A stretch of DNA of 64,000 nt from CG2-30-58-95 sp964618215 (GCA_964618215.1 CAZTZE010000012.1:1-64000); one strand, 5' to 3'; counted from the stretch's first letter, positions 22,896 through 31,610 are shown. Notes: generated from the letters alone by a model not told the origin. A program made the numbers and translations.

Positions 22896-24902
22896 ATGAG
22901 TGAAAAAATTGGCGTATACGTTTGTCACTGTGGCACAAACATCGCGGGTGTAGTGGATGTCGCCGACGTCAGCCAGTGGGCGGGAGAAAAACTCGCTCCG
23001 AATGGCGTCGTCATCTCCCGCGATTACAAGTTCATGTGCTCCAGTCTGGGTCAGGAACTGATCCAGAAGGATATCAAGGAACAGGGCCTGACGCGGGTTG
23101 TGGTCGCGGCCTGCTCACCCCACCTGCACGAAAAGACCTTTCGCAACGCCTGCAAAGGCGCGGATTTGAACCCGTACCTGTGCGAACTGGTCTCGATCCG
23201 CGAGCAGGATTCCTGGGTGCACACCGATAAAGTCGCCGCCACGGAAAAGGCCAAGGCCATCCTCTCGGGCGGCGTGGCGCGCGTCGAACATCACGAAGCG
23301 CTCGAACCCCTGCGCGTGCCCATCCACCCGGATACGCTGGTCGTCGGCGGCGGCATCGCCGGCATCCAGGCCGCGCTCGAAATTGCCGACGCCGGCTTCC
23401 ACGTTTATCTGGTGGAGCGCGAACCCTCCATCGGCGGGCACATGGCCCAGTTCGACAAGACCTTCCCCACCCTGGACTGCTCGGCCTGCATCCTGACACC
23501 CAAGATGGTGGACGTCGGCAATCACCCCAACATTACTTTGCTGACCTGGTCCGAAGTCCAGAAAGTGGACGGGTACGTCGGCAACTTTGTCGCCACGATA
23601 AAGCAGAAGGCGCGCTACGTCAAGATCGAGGACTGCACCGGCTGCGGTATCTGCTGGGAAAAATGCCCCAAGAAGGTGGTTGACGAAGTCTTCGAGGCCG
23701 GGTTGGGCAACCGCAAGGTCGTTTACACGCCATTCCCCCAGGCTGTACCCAAGTACCCGGTCATTGACGCCCCGAACTGCACTTACTTCCTGAAAGGCAC
23801 TTGCAAGGCCTGCGAGAAGTTCTGCCCCACCGGGGCGATAGATTTCAACCAGCAGGACGAGGAAATCACCATCCAAGTTGGCAATATCATCCTGGCGACC
23901 GGTTATGACCTCTTCGACGTGCGGCGTATGCCTCAGTATGGCTATGGGAGGCTGGCAAACGTCTTCACCAGCCTGGAGTTCGAGCGCCTGAGCAACGCGG
24001 CCGGCCCGACGGGTGGGAACATCGTCTTGCGGGATGGCAAGACTGTTCCGAAAGCGGTTGGAATTGTGCATTGCGTGGGCAGCCGCGACCAGAATTACAA
24101 TCCCTATTGCTCGGCCATCTGCTGTATGCAAAGCCTGAAATTTGCCCATCTGGTGCACGAGCGCACCGGCGCGCAGGTTTATAACTTCTACATTGATATT
24201 CGCACCCCGAGCAAAGGCTACGAAGAGTTTTATCAGCGCCTGCTCGAAGAGGGGACGCACTTCGTGCGCGGCAAGGTCGCCGAGGTGACCAACCTGGCAC
24301 GCATACCGGAAGAAGAGGGCAAGCTGATCGTCCAGGTCGAGGATACGTTGATCGGCAAGCAGCGCCGCATCCCGCTGGATATGGTCATTCTCTCGGCCGG
24401 CATCCAGGCGCGCCATGACGCCAAAGAGGTCGCCAAATTGTATGGCATCTCGTGCAGCGCCGACAACTGGTACATCGAGCGGCACCCGAAAATGGACCCG
24501 GTGGCGACGATGACGGATGGCATCTATATCGCCGGCTGCGTGCAAGGCCCGAAGGATATCCCGGCCAGCGTGATGCAGGGTGCAGCCGCAGCCGCCCGGG
24601 TGTTGGGTAAGATCCAACAAAAAGAGATCTCCCTCGAACCCGTCCGCGCCACCGTGATCGAAGAGCATTGCTCCGGCTGCCGCATCTGCAATGACGTGTG
24701 CCCCTTCAGCGCCATTCTCTACCTCGAGGATAAAAAGGTGTCTGAGATCAATCCGGCATTGTGCCAGGGTTGCGGCACCTGTGTGGCGGCCTGCCCGGCT
24801 GGCGCCATCAGCGGCACTGGTTTCAGCAACGAGCAAATCCTTTCACAAATCGAGGGATTGTTGCTGCTCAATGTGAAACGACCGGTGGCAATACCTGCCT
24901 GA
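22896..24902 (+). CDS. hdrA: Heterodisulfide reductase subunit A-like FAD/iron-sulfur protein
   Basis: 668 residues. An N-terminal YVCHCGTNIAG segment is followed by an FAD domain (VVGGGIAGIQAALEIADAG near 148, then IGGHMAQFDKTFPTLDCSAC), inserted ferredoxin motifs CTGCGICWEKCP (about 247) and CKACEKFCP (about 303), and C-terminal ferredoxin motifs CSGCRICNDVCP (about 590) and CQGCGTCVAACP (about 622). HdrA carries the bifurcating FAD that splits electrons from hydrogenase between ferredoxin and HdrB. The position that is Sec in some methanogen HdrA is Cys here. Its neighbours supply all Hdr and Mvh subunits. Confidence 0.9.
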   Translation: MSEKIGVYVCHCGTNIAGVVDVADVSQWAGEKLAPNGVVISRDYKFMCSSLGQELIQKDIKEQGLTRVVVAACSPHLHEKTFRNACKGADLNPYLCELVSIREQDSWVHTDKVAATEKAKAILSGGVARVEHHEALEPLRVPIHPDTLVVGGGIAGIQAALEIADAGFHVYLVEREPSIGGHMAQFDKTFPTLDCSACILTPKMVDVGNHPNITLLTWSEVQKVDGYVGNFVATIKQKARYVKIEDCTGCGICWEKCPKKVVDEVFEAGLGNRKVVYTPFPQAVPKYPVIDAPNCTYFLKGTCKACEKFCPTGAIDFNQQDEEITIQVGNIILATGYDLFDVRRMPQYGYGRLANVFTSLEFERLSNAAGPTGGNIVLRDGKTVPKAVGIVHCVGSRDQNYNPYCSAICCMQSLKFAHLVHERTGAQVYNFYIDIRTPSKGYEEFYQRLLEEGTHFVRGKVAEVTNLARIPEEEGKLIVQVEDTLIGKQRRIPLDMVILSAGIQARHDAKEVAKLYGISCSADNWYIERHPKMDPVATMTDGIYIAGCVQGPKDIPASVMQGAAAAARVLGKIQQKEISLEPVRATVIEEHCSGCRICNDVCPFSAILYLEDKKVSEINPALCQGCGTCVAACPAGAISGTGFSNEQILSQIEGLLLLNVKRPVAIPA

Positions 24903-24988
24903 TAGTGAATAGTAATCAGTGACCAGTGATCAGTAAATACTGATAACTGATAACTGATTAGTGATAACTGATCACTGATAAAACTGGA
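24903..24988. repeat. Bipartite CAGTGATCAGT / ACTGATAACTGATC array
   Basis: Degenerate 7-10 bp words of CAGT type run rightward and are answered by ACTGATA/ACTGATC words, so the transcript could fold into one long hairpin. It fills the gap between hdrA and mvhD. Same family at 26437-26530, 44097-44186 and 55446-55568, and inside copA at 40170-40250. Confidence 0.8.
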
Positions 24989-24998
24989 GAAGAAAACT

Positions 24999-25460
24999 AT
25001 GACCGACTCATTTGAACCCGTAGTAATCGGCTTCACCTGCAACTGGTGCAGTTACCGCGCGGCTGACATGGCCGGCACCGCCCGCATGAAGTATGCACCC
25101 AACATCCGCCTGATCCGGCTGATGTGTTCCGGGCGTCTGGATCCGACCTTCGTACTCAAGGCCTTTGTTGGCGGAGCCGACGCGGTGATGATCTCGGGCT
25201 GCCACCCGGGCGACTGCCACTACGTCGAACAAAACTACAAGGCCCTGCGCCGCTTCCATCTGCTCAAGCGGGTGCTGACCCAGATGGGCATCGAACCCGG
25301 ACGCCTGAAGCTGGTCTGGGCCAGCGCAGCCGAAGGCGCTTTCTTTGCCGATACCGTCAACAAGTATGTCGAAGAAGTACGCGCCCTCGGGCCGCTTAAT
25401 TGGCCCGCAAAGAACATGGAAAGCGTATCCACACCCATCATGGAGGAGGTGCACGCATGA
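24999..25460 (+). CDS. mvhD: Hydrogenase-associated iron-sulfur protein MvhD-like
   Basis: 153 residues with the MvhD cysteine pattern: CNWCSYRAADMAG near residue 14, MCSGRLDP, and GCHPGDCHY near 68. MvhD carries a [2Fe-2S] cluster and links the hydrogenase MvhAG to HdrA. The C-terminus ends at the start of the small subunit gene with a four-base overlap. Length is normal (about 140-155). GGAGAAGAAAAC precedes the ATG just after the repeat array. Confidence 0.88.
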   Translation: MTDSFEPVVIGFTCNWCSYRAADMAGTARMKYAPNIRLIRLMCSGRLDPTFVLKAFVGGADAVMISGCHPGDCHYVEQNYKALRRFHLLKRVLTQMGIEPGRLKLVWASAAEGAFFADTVNKYVEEVRALGPLNWPAKNMESVSTPIMEEVHA

Positions 25461-26437
25461 GCAAGCCAAAATTCGCAATGTACTGGGCGGCCTCTTGCGG
25501 CGGCTGTGAGATTGCCGTCTTGAATATCCACGAGAAAATCCTGGACGTGGATGCCAATTTCGATGTCGTCTTCTGGCCGGTCGCCATGGACGCCAAGTAC
25601 AAGGATGTGGAGGCCATGGAGGACGGCTCGATTTTGCTGACCCTCTTCAACGGCGGCATCCGCAACGACGAGAATGAGCACATTGCCCACCTGCTGCGCA
25701 AAAAATCCAAGATTCTGGTCGCCTTTGGCTCGTGCGCTTGCGAGGGCTGCATTCCCGGCCTGGCAAACTTCAGCAATATGAAGGAGATTTTCGATACCTG
25801 CTACGAGACGGTCTCCACCGACAACCCCGAACACATTCGCCCGCAATACCACTACCAGATGCCCGAGGGCGAGATCCATATCCCGGAGTTCTACCCAGTT
25901 CTGCGCACACTGGATCAGGTAGTAGACGTGGATTACTACATGCCCGGCTGCCCGCCTGAATCGCACCAGATCGCGGCGGTGATTGACCTGGTCATTCAGG
26001 TGCTGCAAGGCAAGGCTGAATTACCGCCCAAGGGTGCGACCATCGGCGCCGGCAATTCCACTGTTTGCGACGAGTGCAAGCGCACACGCAACGTCAAGAC
26101 GATCAAAGAATTCAGGCGCATCCAGTTTACCCATACCGACCCGGAACTGTGCCTGCTCGAACAGGGCATCCCCTGCAACGGCGTGGCGACGCGTTCCGGC
26201 TGCGACGCCCGCTGTCCAACAGCTGGCGCGCAATGCATTGGATGCTACGGCCCGGCGGAAGGTGTGATTGACTACGGCGCACGGTTGGTATCCGCCTTCG
26301 CTTCGGTCATTGATGCCAACGATCCGGCGGAAATTGACCGCATCTTGGACGGTCTGGTTGACCCGGCTGGTCAGTTCTATCGCTTCAACCTGGCCGGATC
26401 GCTGCTCAAAGCGGGTAAATCCGCGTGGAAAGGATAG
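25457..26437 (+). CDS. mvhG: Group 3c-type [NiFe] hydrogenase small subunit (MvhG-like)
   Basis: 326 residues from ATG 25457, chosen because GGAGGAGG lies nine bases upstream and the start overlaps the mvhD stop. The proximal cluster motif is YWAASCGGCEIAV (about 8-20), with GSCACEGCIPG near 95 and YMPGCPPE near 163. The later part has more cysteines (CDECKRTRN, CLLEQGIPCNG, GCDARCPTAGAQCIGCYG) for the medial and distal clusters. No twin-arginine signal, so the enzyme is cytoplasmic, as expected for the Mvh group. Confidence 0.88.
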   Translation: MSKPKFAMYWAASCGGCEIAVLNIHEKILDVDANFDVVFWPVAMDAKYKDVEAMEDGSILLTLFNGGIRNDENEHIAHLLRKKSKILVAFGSCACEGCIPGLANFSNMKEIFDTCYETVSTDNPEHIRPQYHYQMPEGEIHIPEFYPVLRTLDQVVDVDYYMPGCPPESHQIAAVIDLVIQVLQGKAELPPKGATIGAGNSTVCDECKRTRNVKTIKEFRRIQFTHTDPELCLLEQGIPCNGVATRSGCDARCPTAGAQCIGCYGPAEGVIDYGARLVSAFASVIDANDPAEIDRILDGLVDPAGQFYRFNLAGSLLKAGKSAWKG

Positions 26438-26530
26438 TGTTCAGTGATCAGTGTTCAGTAATCAGTGGTCAGTGACTAGTCGTTGATGAGAACTGAATAC
26501 TGAACACTGAAAACTGAAAACTGGTAACTG
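26437..26530. repeat. Bipartite CAGT/ACTG array between hydrogenase subunits
   Basis: Left half: AGTGTTCAGTGATCAGTG and related words; right half: ACTGAATACTGAACACTG and related words in the opposite sense. It fills the gap between mvhG and mvhA and begins at the mvhG stop. Confidence 0.8.
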
Positions 26531-26544
26531 AAACGGAGGCAACT

Positions 26545-28017
26545 ATGACACAACGAATCACAATTGACCCGATCACCCGGCTGGAAGGCCATGGCAAGAT
26601 CGAAATCTTCCTGGACGATGATGGCAATGTCGCCAACACTTACTTCCAGATCCCCGAATTGCGCGGCTTCGAGCGCTTCTGCGTCGGACGCCCGGTCGAG
26701 GAATTACCCCTGCTGACCAACCGCATCTGCGGCGTCTGCCCCGAGGCGCACCACATGGCCGGCGCCAAGGCGGCCGATGCCGTCTATCACGTTGATATAC
26801 CTCGCACCGCGAAAATGCTGCGCGAGTTGCTCTACATGGCCTTCTACGCCACTGACCATACCACCCACTTCTACGCCCTGGCCGGCCCCGATTTCGTCAT
26901 GGGCCCGGATGCGCCGGTTGCCGAACGCAACATCCTGGGTGTCATCCACAAAGTGGGACTGGAAATCGGCGGCAAGGTCATCCAGATGCGCAAATACGGC
27001 CACACCGTGGTCGAAATGATCGGCGGGCGCAAGGTGCATCCCTGCACCTCCATCCCCGGCGGCCTGACCAAGGGTATCACCGAAGAACAGCGCAAGGAAA
27101 TCGAAGAGATGGGCAAATGGGCGATCGAGTTTGCCCAATTCTCGCTCAAACTCTTCGCCGACATCGTCCTGGGTAACAAAGCCTACGTGGACCTCATCCT
27201 GGGCGACATTTACACGCACCAGACCTACTACATGGGCCTCGTGGACGAGAACAACAAGGTCAACTTCTACGACGGCAAAGTCCGCGTGGTGGACCCTGAC
27301 GGCAAGGAATTCGTCAAGTACTCCCCGAAGGATTACGCCGAGCACATCGCCGAACACGTCGAACCCTGGACCTATCTCAAGTTCCCGTATCTCAAGAAAG
27401 TCGGCTGGAAAGGTTTTGTGGACGGCAAAGACTCGGGCGTCTATTGCGCCACTCCGCTCTCGTGCCTCAACGCCGCGGATGGCTTGGCCACACCGCTGGC
27501 CCAGGCGGAATATGAGAAATTCTACGCCACGCTGGGCGGCAAGCCGGTGCACCAGCGGCTCGCCACGCATTGGGCGCGCCTGATCGAGCTTCTTTATGCT
27601 GCCGAGCGCTGGGTGGAACTGGCAACCGACCCGGAGATTACCTCGCCGAACTTCCACGCCATCCCGACCGAGAAACCGACCGAGGGCGTGGGTATCGTCG
27701 AAGCCCCGCGCGGCACGCTGACCCATCACTACTGGACCGACGAGCGCGGCGTGGTGACCAAGGTCAACCTGATCGTCGGCACCACAAATAACTACGCGCC
27801 GATCAGCATGTCCATCAACAAAGCCGCCCGCAGCCTGATCAAGAAGGGAACGGTCGTTACGGAACCCTTGCTCAACATGGTCGAAATGGCCTTCCGCGCC
27901 TACGACCCCTGCTTTGGCTGCGCTACTCATTCCCTGCCCGGCCAGATGCCGCTCGAAGTCACTATTCGCAATGCGAATGGCGAGCCGGTTCGGGTTCTCA
28001 AGCAGTTCGTGGATTAG
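26545..28017 (+). CDS. mvhA: Group 3c-type [NiFe] hydrogenase large subunit (MvhA-like)
   Basis: 490 residues. The nickel site is intact: NRICGVCPEAHHMAG (about 57-70) and AYDPCFGCATH (about 451-461). A 28-residue tail follows the final His and should be cut by the protease encoded next. With MvhG and MvhD it oxidises or makes H2 and exchanges electrons with HdrA. ACGGAGGC lies before the ATG just after the repeat array. Group 3c is assigned from the Hdr/MvhD context. Confidence 0.92.
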   Translation: MTQRITIDPITRLEGHGKIEIFLDDDGNVANTYFQIPELRGFERFCVGRPVEELPLLTNRICGVCPEAHHMAGAKAADAVYHVDIPRTAKMLRELLYMAFYATDHTTHFYALAGPDFVMGPDAPVAERNILGVIHKVGLEIGGKVIQMRKYGHTVVEMIGGRKVHPCTSIPGGLTKGITEEQRKEIEEMGKWAIEFAQFSLKLFADIVLGNKAYVDLILGDIYTHQTYYMGLVDENNKVNFYDGKVRVVDPDGKEFVKYSPKDYAEHIAEHVEPWTYLKFPYLKKVGWKGFVDGKDSGVYCATPLSCLNAADGLATPLAQAEYEKFYATLGGKPVHQRLATHWARLIELLYAAERWVELATDPEITSPNFHAIPTEKPTEGVGIVEAPRGTLTHHYWTDERGVVTKVNLIVGTTNNYAPISMSINKAARSLIKKGTVVTEPLLNMVEMAFRAYDPCFGCATHSLPGQMPLEVTIRNANGEPVRVLKQFVD

Positions 28018-28203
28018 TCTGATAGTCAAGTAGACAAGTAGACAAGTAGTCGGGTAGTCAAGTAGTCGAGTAGTCGGGTAGTCGAAATGCCACAGCACTT
28101 TCGACTACCCGACCCCCCTGACCCGCCAACCACCAGACTATCAGACTATTCGACCCTCAGACCACTGGACTATCAGACTATTTGACTATCAAACTATCAG
28201 ACT
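28018..28203. repeat. Bipartite GTAGTC / GACTA array
   Basis: Words such as GTCAAGTAGACAAGTAG and GTAGTCGGGTAGTC run to a central hairpin (GGGTAGTCGAAA ... TTTCGACTACCC near 28076-28111) and are followed by opposite words (GACTATCAGACTATT). It fills the mvhA-protease gap up to the ATG. Confidence 0.85.
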
Positions 28204-28707
28204 ATGAGAACGATTATCATCGGACTCGGCAATCCGATTCTTGGCGACGACGGGGTAGGCTGGAGAGTTGCGGAACGAATCCAACAGGATCTTAACAATC
28301 CGCAATCGGTGGAGGTGGACTGCTTTTCCCTCGGCGGCCTGAGCCTGATGGAACACCTGACCGGTTACCAACGCGTCATCCTGATTGACGCCATCTTCAC
28401 GGGTCAGAAACCCATCGGCACGGTGACGACTTTCCCGCTCAGCGAACTGCCGAACCTTTCAGCCGGTCACTCGACCGCCGCACACGATACCTCCCTGCGC
28501 ACCGCGCTCGACGTGGGCCGCAGCATGGACATTCCCCTGCCCGAGGACGATCAGGTTACCATAGTCGCCATCGAAGCCGAAAACGTATACGACTTCTCCG
28601 AAAAACTATCGCCCCCGGTCGAGGCGGCCGTGCCGTTGGCGGTTGCAAAAGTGCTGGAATTGCTCAACAAGAAAAACTCACAAGGAGAGAGATATGATTT
28701 CCCATGA
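28204..28707 (+). CDS. Hydrogenase maturation endopeptidase
   Basis: 167 residues of the HyaD/HycI family: IIGLGNPILGDDGVGWRVAE at the N-terminus (nickel-binding Asp at about 14), then VILIDAIFTG (second Asp near 60) and AGHSTAAHDTSL (His near 92). It removes the C-terminal tail of MvhA after nickel insertion. No clear Shine-Dalgarno sequence: the ATG is reached directly from the repeat array, so the leader may be short or coupled. The stop lies inside the next gene (14-base overlap). Confidence 0.88.
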   Translation: MRTIIIGLGNPILGDDGVGWRVAERIQQDLNNPQSVEVDCFSLGGLSLMEHLTGYQRVILIDAIFTGQKPIGTVTTFPLSELPNLSAGHSTAAHDTSLRTALDVGRSMDIPLPEDDQVTIVAIEAENVYDFSEKLSPPVEAAVPLAVAKVLELLNKKNSQGERYDFP

Positions 28708-29152
28708 AATTCTCCGACGAAACCCTTTCTTCGGGCCGTTGACAGATGAGCAACTTAAAGCGATTGCCATGATTGCCGAAGAAAAGACCTTCCCGAAGGA
28801 CACTCTGATGCTCAAGGAAGATATGCCTGCAACCAAGTTATGGCTGCTGCTCGAAGGGGACATGGACTTGATCTATAGCGGCGGCGGCGAGGGCGCGGTT
28901 GCCAACATCCTGGTCGGGTCAATTGCACCCGGCGAAGTGTTCGGCGTCTCTTCCATGATCGAGCCTTACAAATTCATCTCTACAGCCAGGAGCACAGCCC
29001 CGATCAAAGTCATCGAAATAGACGCCAACGCCCTGCGCGCGCTGATGGAACTGGATTGCAGGCTGGGTTACACCCTGATGCGTAACATCTCCCAGGCTGT
29101 CCTTGAACGCTTGAAGTACACCCAGGTCGAGCTGGCAGCCGCCAGAGCCTGA
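28694..29152 (+). CDS. Cyclic-nucleotide-binding (CRP-fold) protein without DNA-binding domain
   Basis: 152 residues from ATG 28694 (AAGGAGAG upstream). The cNMP fold is clear: FFGPLTDEQLKAIAMIAEE, the LLLEGDMDLIYSG strand, IAPGEVFGVSSMIEP and a final long helix. There is no helix-turn-helix; the protein ends after the dimer helix. The canonical cAMP-binding Arg is not seen after GEVFG. It overlaps the protease gene and closes the hdr-mvh cluster, so it may regulate the complex by contact. It cannot by itself bind the CRP-like site at 12432. Confidence 0.75.
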   Translation: MISHEILRRNPFFGPLTDEQLKAIAMIAEEKTFPKDTLMLKEDMPATKLWLLLEGDMDLIYSGGGEGAVANILVGSIAPGEVFGVSSMIEPYKFISTARSTAPIKVIEIDANALRALMELDCRLGYTLMRNISQAVLERLKYTQVELAAARA

Positions 29153-29161
29153 TCCATCTAA

Positions 29162-29192
29162 AGAACCCTGTTTCTTCGAGAAACCGGGTTCT
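29162..29192. terminator. Hairpin AGAACCC...GGGTTCT, likely terminator, repeat-derived
   Basis: AGAACCCTGTTTCT, loop TCG, AGAAACCGGGTTCT, then TTGTTT. It lies after the last gene of the hdr-mvh cluster. A longer perfect relative occurs inside copA at 39941-39971, so this hairpin belongs to a dispersed family. Confidence 0.65.
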
Positions 29193-29237
29193 TGTTTACT
29201 TGTCTACTTGTTTACTCGTTTGCTTTTATAGCACCCT

Positions 29238-30434
29238 CTACTCGCTGGTCATGATGAAAAGCGGCTTCATCTCGAAGCTCTCGTAGATCGGGCGGTAGCG
29301 CTCGGTGTTGTAGAAATTCTTGACATCTACGATCTTCTTGATTTTCGTGACCACATCCAATGGAACATTGTCATAGCGACCGTTCTTCAATACAACCAAA
29401 CGGCCATGGATGCCTTTCAGAATCAGGTCGAGCGCCAGGTTGCCGAAGGCCATCGGGGCGATTGAGTCGATCGCATCTGGATCGCCGCCGCGCACCATGT
29501 AACCCAGTTTTTGGTTGATGACATCCACCGTCTGGCCCTTATTGTACGTCGCAGAGAGGTCCTTTAACCGGGCCGAAACCGCGTCACCGATGCCGCCCAA
29601 CTTGGCATGACCATAGGCATCCGTCGAATGGTCCGTGAAGATCATCTCACCGCCCTCGAACATCGCCCCTTCCGAGACAAGCACCACCGAATAATGGCTC
29701 GGGTTGCGATTACGATCGTAAACCAGCAGTTCAGCCAGCCGTTCGATATTGAACTTATGCTCAGGGATGACACAACGATTCGCCGCGCCGGCCATCGTCG
29801 GCAGCATGGCAGTGAAGCCGGCGTAACGCCCGAAGACTTCCAAGACCAGGAAACGCTCGTGCGATCCGGCGATGGTGCGCATGGCGTTGGTCAATGAGAT
29901 TGTGCGCGTGACGCAGGTACTGAAACCGATGCAATAATCGGTGCCTGGCACATCGTTGTCCATCGTCTTCGGAATGGCGACCACTTTGACCCCCTCCTGG
30001 TACAGGCGCACACCATAGCTGAGCGTGTCGTCGCCGCCAATCGGGACCAGGTAATCCACACCCAGAAAATCCAGATTCTTCAACACCTCCGGGGTCAGAT
30101 CGTTCACCTCGTCGGTATACTTATCCTTCAAGTGGGCAGGCAGTTCGGACTTCTTGACTTTACTCGGCTTGGTACGCGAGGTGTGCAGGAATGTGCCGCC
30201 GGTGCGTCCGGCCCGGTTGACGATTTCCTCGCTCAGAATTTGAAAATTACCGCTGTTATCGGCATCTTTATCCCGGATGGTTTCGAGCGCGCCGGCCCAG
30301 CCGCGGCGGATGCCGATAACCTGATAACCCTCCCGCAAAGCACGGATCGTCACCGCCCGGATGGCCGGATTCAGCCCCGGTACATCGCCTCCTCCGGTGA
30401 GGATCGCAATCACGCCTGGTTTTTTCTTTGCCAT
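29238..30434 (-). CDS. pfp: 6-phosphofructokinase, probably pyrophosphate-dependent
   Basis: 398 residues of the PFK family. GGGDVPGLN (14-22) and R-rich GIRRGW are N-terminal. The phosphoryl-donor region reads GGDDT (133-137) and PKTMDND (155-161). In ATP enzymes these are usually GGDG and PGTIDND; Asp and Lys at these places are the known marks of PPi-dependent enzymes. The catalytic Asp of the TMDND motif is present. It makes fructose 1,6-bisphosphate in the cytoplasm, reversibly if PPi-dependent. Read leftward, separate from the hdr cluster. AGGAGGAAG precedes the ATG. Confidence 0.85.
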   Translation of the reverse strand: MAKKKPGVIAILTGGGDVPGLNPAIRAVTIRALREGYQVIGIRRGWAGALETIRDKDADNSGNFQILSEEIVNRAGRTGGTFLHTSRTKPSKVKKSELPAHLKDKYTDEVNDLTPEVLKNLDFLGVDYLVPIGGDDTLSYGVRLYQEGVKVVAIPKTMDNDVPGTDYCIGFSTCVTRTISLTNAMRTIAGSHERFLVLEVFGRYAGFTAMLPTMAGAANRCVIPEHKFNIERLAELLVYDRNRNPSHYSVVLVSEGAMFEGGEMIFTDHSTDAYGHAKLGGIGDAVSARLKDLSATYNKGQTVDVINQKLGYMVRGGDPDAIDSIAPMAFGNLALDLILKGIHGRLVVLKNGRYDNVPLDVVTKIKKIVDVKNFYNTERYRPIYESFEMKPLFIMTSE

Positions 30435-30481
30435 AACTTCCTCCTGCCGAGTAGTCCTTCGGCTATAAAAACGATTTCGCT

Positions 30482-30677
30482 AGATTACTTGAGTTTAGAG
30501 TTCGTTTTTGAAACTTGATAAAGCGAGAAAACGTGGCACAAAAAGCGCTAAAAAACCAAATCTTGAACGCGGATTACACGGATTTGACGGAATTACGCGG
30601 AATTTTTAGGAAAAATCCGTGAGAATCCGTGTACAAAGGCTTTTTCTGCCATAGGCAACTCTAAACTCAAGTAGATT
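30482..30677. repeat. Nested inverted repeat element
   Basis: The outer arms AGATTACTTGAGTTTAGAGTT (30482-30502) and its near-complement (30657-30677) enclose a second inverted array of GGATTACACGGATTT and AATCCGTGTACA words (30561-30639). The inner family recurs at 52528-52611. The size and ends suggest a MITE-like element that received another repeat. Confidence 0.75.
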
Positions 30678-30689
30678 ATAACGTATTGT

Positions 30690-31580
30690 TTAATCCGCTA
30701 CCGCCGCCACAGGCTGCGCCCGGTGGGCGAGAAATCCTTCCACCCCGAAAATGATCAGCGCCGCCCAGACAATGCCAAAACCGATGAAATGCGCTTGGTC
30801 AAAAGGCTCATGATAAACCAGCACACCGAGCAGGAATTGCAGCGTGGGGGCGATGTATTGCAGGATGCCGACCAGTGACAGTGGGATACGTCGCGCCGCC
30901 GAGGCGAACATCAGCAGCGGGACCGTCGTCACCGCGCCCGCGCCGATGAGCAGCAGATCCGACCCCGTGCCGGTGTGCAAGAAAGCCCCCTGCCCAGCCG
31001 CATCCGAATAGATCAAATAAGCCAGCGCGGGCAGGAACAGGATGCCGGTCTCCAGCGTCAGGCCGTGAAGCGAATTGAGCGGCGCGACTTTTTTGATCAA
31101 CCCATATAAACCAAAGGAAAACGCCAGCGTCAGCGCAATCCAGGGCAGCGCGCCATATGCAAAGGTCAGGTAAAGCACGCCGGCCGCCGCCATCCCGATG
31201 GGAAGCCACTGCATCGGGCGCAGGCGTTCGCGCAGGAAAATCACGCCCATCAGCACACTGAGCAGCGGGTTGATGTAGTAGCCCAGGCTGGTCTCGACGA
31301 TGAAACCGGCGTTGACCGCCCAAATGTAGGTCAGCCAATTGACGGCGATGAGCAACGCGGCGACGAGGTAAATGAGCAGCACGCGCCGGTTCAGCGCGGC
31401 GGCGCGGAAGACTCGCCACTGCTGCGTGGCAAGAATTACAGCCAATAACAGCAAAAACGACCAGCCGATGCGGTGACTGAGTAATTGCAGCGCCGGGACT
31501 TGATGCAGCCACTTCCAGTAAACCGGGAACAGCCCCCAGAAAACGTACGCCCCGATGGCGTACCAGATGCCTTTATTCAT
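30690..31580 (-). CDS. rarD: EamA/RarD-type drug-metabolite transporter
   Basis: 296 residues, about ten membrane helices in two EamA halves. The start MNKGIWYAIGAYVFWGLFPVYWK and LSHRIGWS, then TSLGYYINPLLSVLMGVIFLRERL, are hallmark phrases of RarD (often labelled chloramphenicol-sensitive protein RarD; the true substrate is unclear). Start 31580 is chosen by AAGGAG upstream. Just upstream lies a fragment of a restriction gene (31611-31702). Confidence 0.88.
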   Translation of the reverse strand: MNKGIWYAIGAYVFWGLFPVYWKWLHQVPALQLLSHRIGWSFLLLLAVILATQQWRVFRAAALNRRVLLIYLVAALLIAVNWLTYIWAVNAGFIVETSLGYYINPLLSVLMGVIFLRERLRPMQWLPIGMAAAGVLYLTFAYGALPWIALTLAFSFGLYGLIKKVAPLNSLHGLTLETGILFLPALAYLIYSDAAGQGAFLHTGTGSDLLLIGAGAVTTVPLLMFASAARRIPLSLVGILQYIAPTLQFLLGVLVYHEPFDQAHFIGFGIVWAALIIFGVEGFLAHRAQPVAAVAD

Positions 31581-31610
31581 GTCTCTCCTTATTGTGAGGA
31601 ATGCCCCCAC

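Noticed and set aside
23115..24836. 573-codon frame opposite hdrA
   Set aside because: Antisense shadow of a gene with all expected cofactor motifs; no domain is visible.
22896..28017. Selenocysteine in HdrA, MvhD or MvhA
   Set aside because: All expected positions are Cys codons and no in-frame TGA is present.
26704..28098. 464-codon frame opposite mvhA
   Set aside because: Antisense shadow; its first residues are translation of the GTAGTC array.
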